From: Lacinutrix sp. C3R15
Lineage (GTDB): Bacteria > Bacteroidota > Bacteroidia > Flavobacteriales > Flavobacteriaceae
Assembly: GCF_018860825.1 (NCBI RefSeq)
Contig: NZ_JAHKPZ010000030.1
Span: forward strand, 99,621-163,620
Length of the DNA stretch: 64,000 nucleotides
Direction: 5' to 3'
Numbering within the stretch: position 1 is the stretch's first letter; each line of letters starts with the position of its first letter. Below the pieces are notes generated by a model. The model was given only the letters and a program-made list of their open reading frames with translations, was not told the DNA's origin and ran no database searches. The translations under genes and the position numbers were made by a program. Of this stretch, positions 63,280 through 64,000 are shown piece by piece.

Positions 63280-64000
63280 TTAGTTTTTCAATAATTTAAT
63301 GGTTTGTTTATTCTCTCCTTGCGTAATATTTAAAAAGTATAAACCTGTTTTAAGGTTATTACCAAAAGAAAATTCTTCGTTTGGATTATATTCTTCTGTC
63401 AATAAAAGTTTTCCGCTAAAATCAAACAGTTCTAATTTAAAACTTTCATTTGACACTGAATTCACCATTTTTAAATTAAACATATTTTGACTAGGATTTG
63501 GCCAAATTTGCGCTTGAAAACTATTTTTAAGTTTATTTGTGTTTCCTGCTTTTATTTCTCCAACCATTCTTGTAGGACCTCCACATCCATTTATTCCTGA
63601 TACATTACCCTCCATATCTGTATAGCCAATAACTACTATGCCTCCATCAAAAGTATCTCCTAAAATGTCTTGCGAACAAGAGGTATGAATTTCTGCGGTA
63701 TCTGAACCGTTAGATAGCTCTAAGTTTTTTTCCAGTTTATTACCATTATCATAAATAGTATAGGTACCATCACCATTATCTGTTACTGTGCCTGAATTTG
63801 ATACTAAAGCTGTACCTGATCCTCCACTATACGAGACAATTAATTGTTCTAATCCTCCTTTGCATTCGCATTCTACTGCTGGCACACATCCATCAAGACC
63901 TGTTACGTTACCCTCCATATCTGTATAGCCAATAACTACTATGCCTCCATCAAAAGTATCTCCTAAAATGTCTTGAGAGCAAGAGGTATGAATTTCTGCG
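63280..64000 (-). CDS. T9SS surface protein, C-terminal part with 101-residue repeats (partial)
   Basis: The gene runs off the right edge of the window; only about 240 C-terminal residues are seen. A unit of 101 residues (303 bp) recurs: CSQDILGDTFDGGIVVIGYTDM EGNVSG in one copy and the same with EGNVTG in the next, with Cys-rich and Asp/Asn-rich turns between (DNGDGTYTIYDNGNKLEKNL). A type A sorting domain closes the protein (IWPNPSQNMFNLKM...GLYFLNITQGENKQTIKLLKN). The start lies outside the window. It is probably a cell-surface or secreted adhesin. Confidence 0.85.
   Translation of the reverse strand, partial: AEIHTSCSQDILGDTFDGGIVVIGYTDMEGNVTGLDGCVPAVECECKGGLEQLIVSYSGGSGTALVSNSGTVTDNGDGTYTIYDNGNKLEKNLELSNGSDTAEIHTSCSQDILGDTFDGGIVVIGYTDMEGNVSGINGCGGPTRMVGEIKAGNTNKLKNSFQAQIWPNPSQNMFNLKMVNSVSNESFKLELFDFSGKLLLTEEYNPNEEFSFGNNLKTGLYFLNITQGENKQTIKLLKN
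63595..64000 (-). repeat. 303-bp coding tandem repeats in the partial T9SS gene
   Basis: Positions about 63600-63700 and 63903-64000 are almost identical at DNA level (offset 303 bases), with a few differences such as TGCGAACAAG versus TGAGAGCAAG. The array continues past the window edge. Confidence 0.8.

Noticed and set aside
1..64000. tRNA, rRNA or integrase-associated attachment site for the Ubl island
   Set aside because: No cloverleaf, rRNA or recombinase gene was seen. The flanking repeats derive from a protein gene instead.

Overview
The window is AT-rich DNA from a member of the Flavobacteriaceae (Bacteroidota). The evidence is several secreted proteins with the C-terminal type IX secretion (T9SS) sorting domain, Bacteroidota-type promoters (TAnnTTTG), family markers such as GSCFA, DUF4230, DUF6134, DUF4136 and DUF5522, and a fused E1 alpha/beta 2-oxoacid dehydrogenase. 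The genus cannot be named from the sequence alone. I saw no rRNA, tRNA, CRISPR array, transposase or integrase.

Layout. 0-4.9 kb: 3' end of lysS, two tandem YceI proteins, a secreted M28 peptidase, an FN3/cytochrome-like lipoprotein and a small Spy/DUF4890-like protein. 4.9-7.9 kb: a tight minus-strand operon of an ACC-deaminase-like PLP enzyme, a LysM glucosaminidase and hemL. 8-18.5 kb: a small secreted protein and two giant T9SS surface proteins (CUB repeats; GEVED/FN3) that share a long homologous C-terminal half, separated by 661 bp that includes an A18 tract. 18.5-22 kb: a small HExxH membrane protein, a DUF5522 protein, urocanate hydratase, a DUF4136 lipoprotein and a small secreted protein.

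22.2-26.7 kb is the most unusual region. A three-gene plus-strand operon encodes a ubiquitin/MoaD-like protein ending in Gly-Gly, a DUF4132 (MolR-like) protein of 861 residues and a ThiF/MoeB-like E1 activating enzyme that lacks the usual zinc cysteines. It sits between two direct copies (248 of 250 bases identical) of the 3' end of the neighbouring 2-oxoacid dehydrogenase E1 gene. The outer copy belongs to a decayed duplicate of that gene, which abuts a broken cold-shock gene. I infer a mobile or recombining island carrying a candidate protein-modification or sulfur-transfer system.

26.7-44.5 kb: a minus-strand phenylacetate (paa) catabolic cluster read from paaE towards lower coordinates: paaE-A-B-C-D-G-H, a four-helix-bundle gene, paaI, a zinc metallopeptidase, paaJ, paaZ, an enoyl-CoA hydratase, paaY, then 2-oxoacid dehydrogenase E2 and E1. 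A TetR gene precedes it. A TetR-type palindrome lies next to the paaE promoter, and a close match to it lies before the E2 gene. Nearly every gap in this cluster, and no other part of the window, carries short hairpin repeats. PaaZ has an extra C-terminal DinB/DUF1569-like domain.

44.6-64 kb is mainly housekeeping: rhodanese, DUF4230, GSCFA, alaS, an M23-MerR-LemA-TPM-TPM operon, der, era, a DUF3179 lipoprotein, a TrmH-family methylase, a patatin, a DUF6134 protein, transaldolase and transketolase, and the C-terminal part of a T9SS protein with 101-residue repeats that runs off the window.
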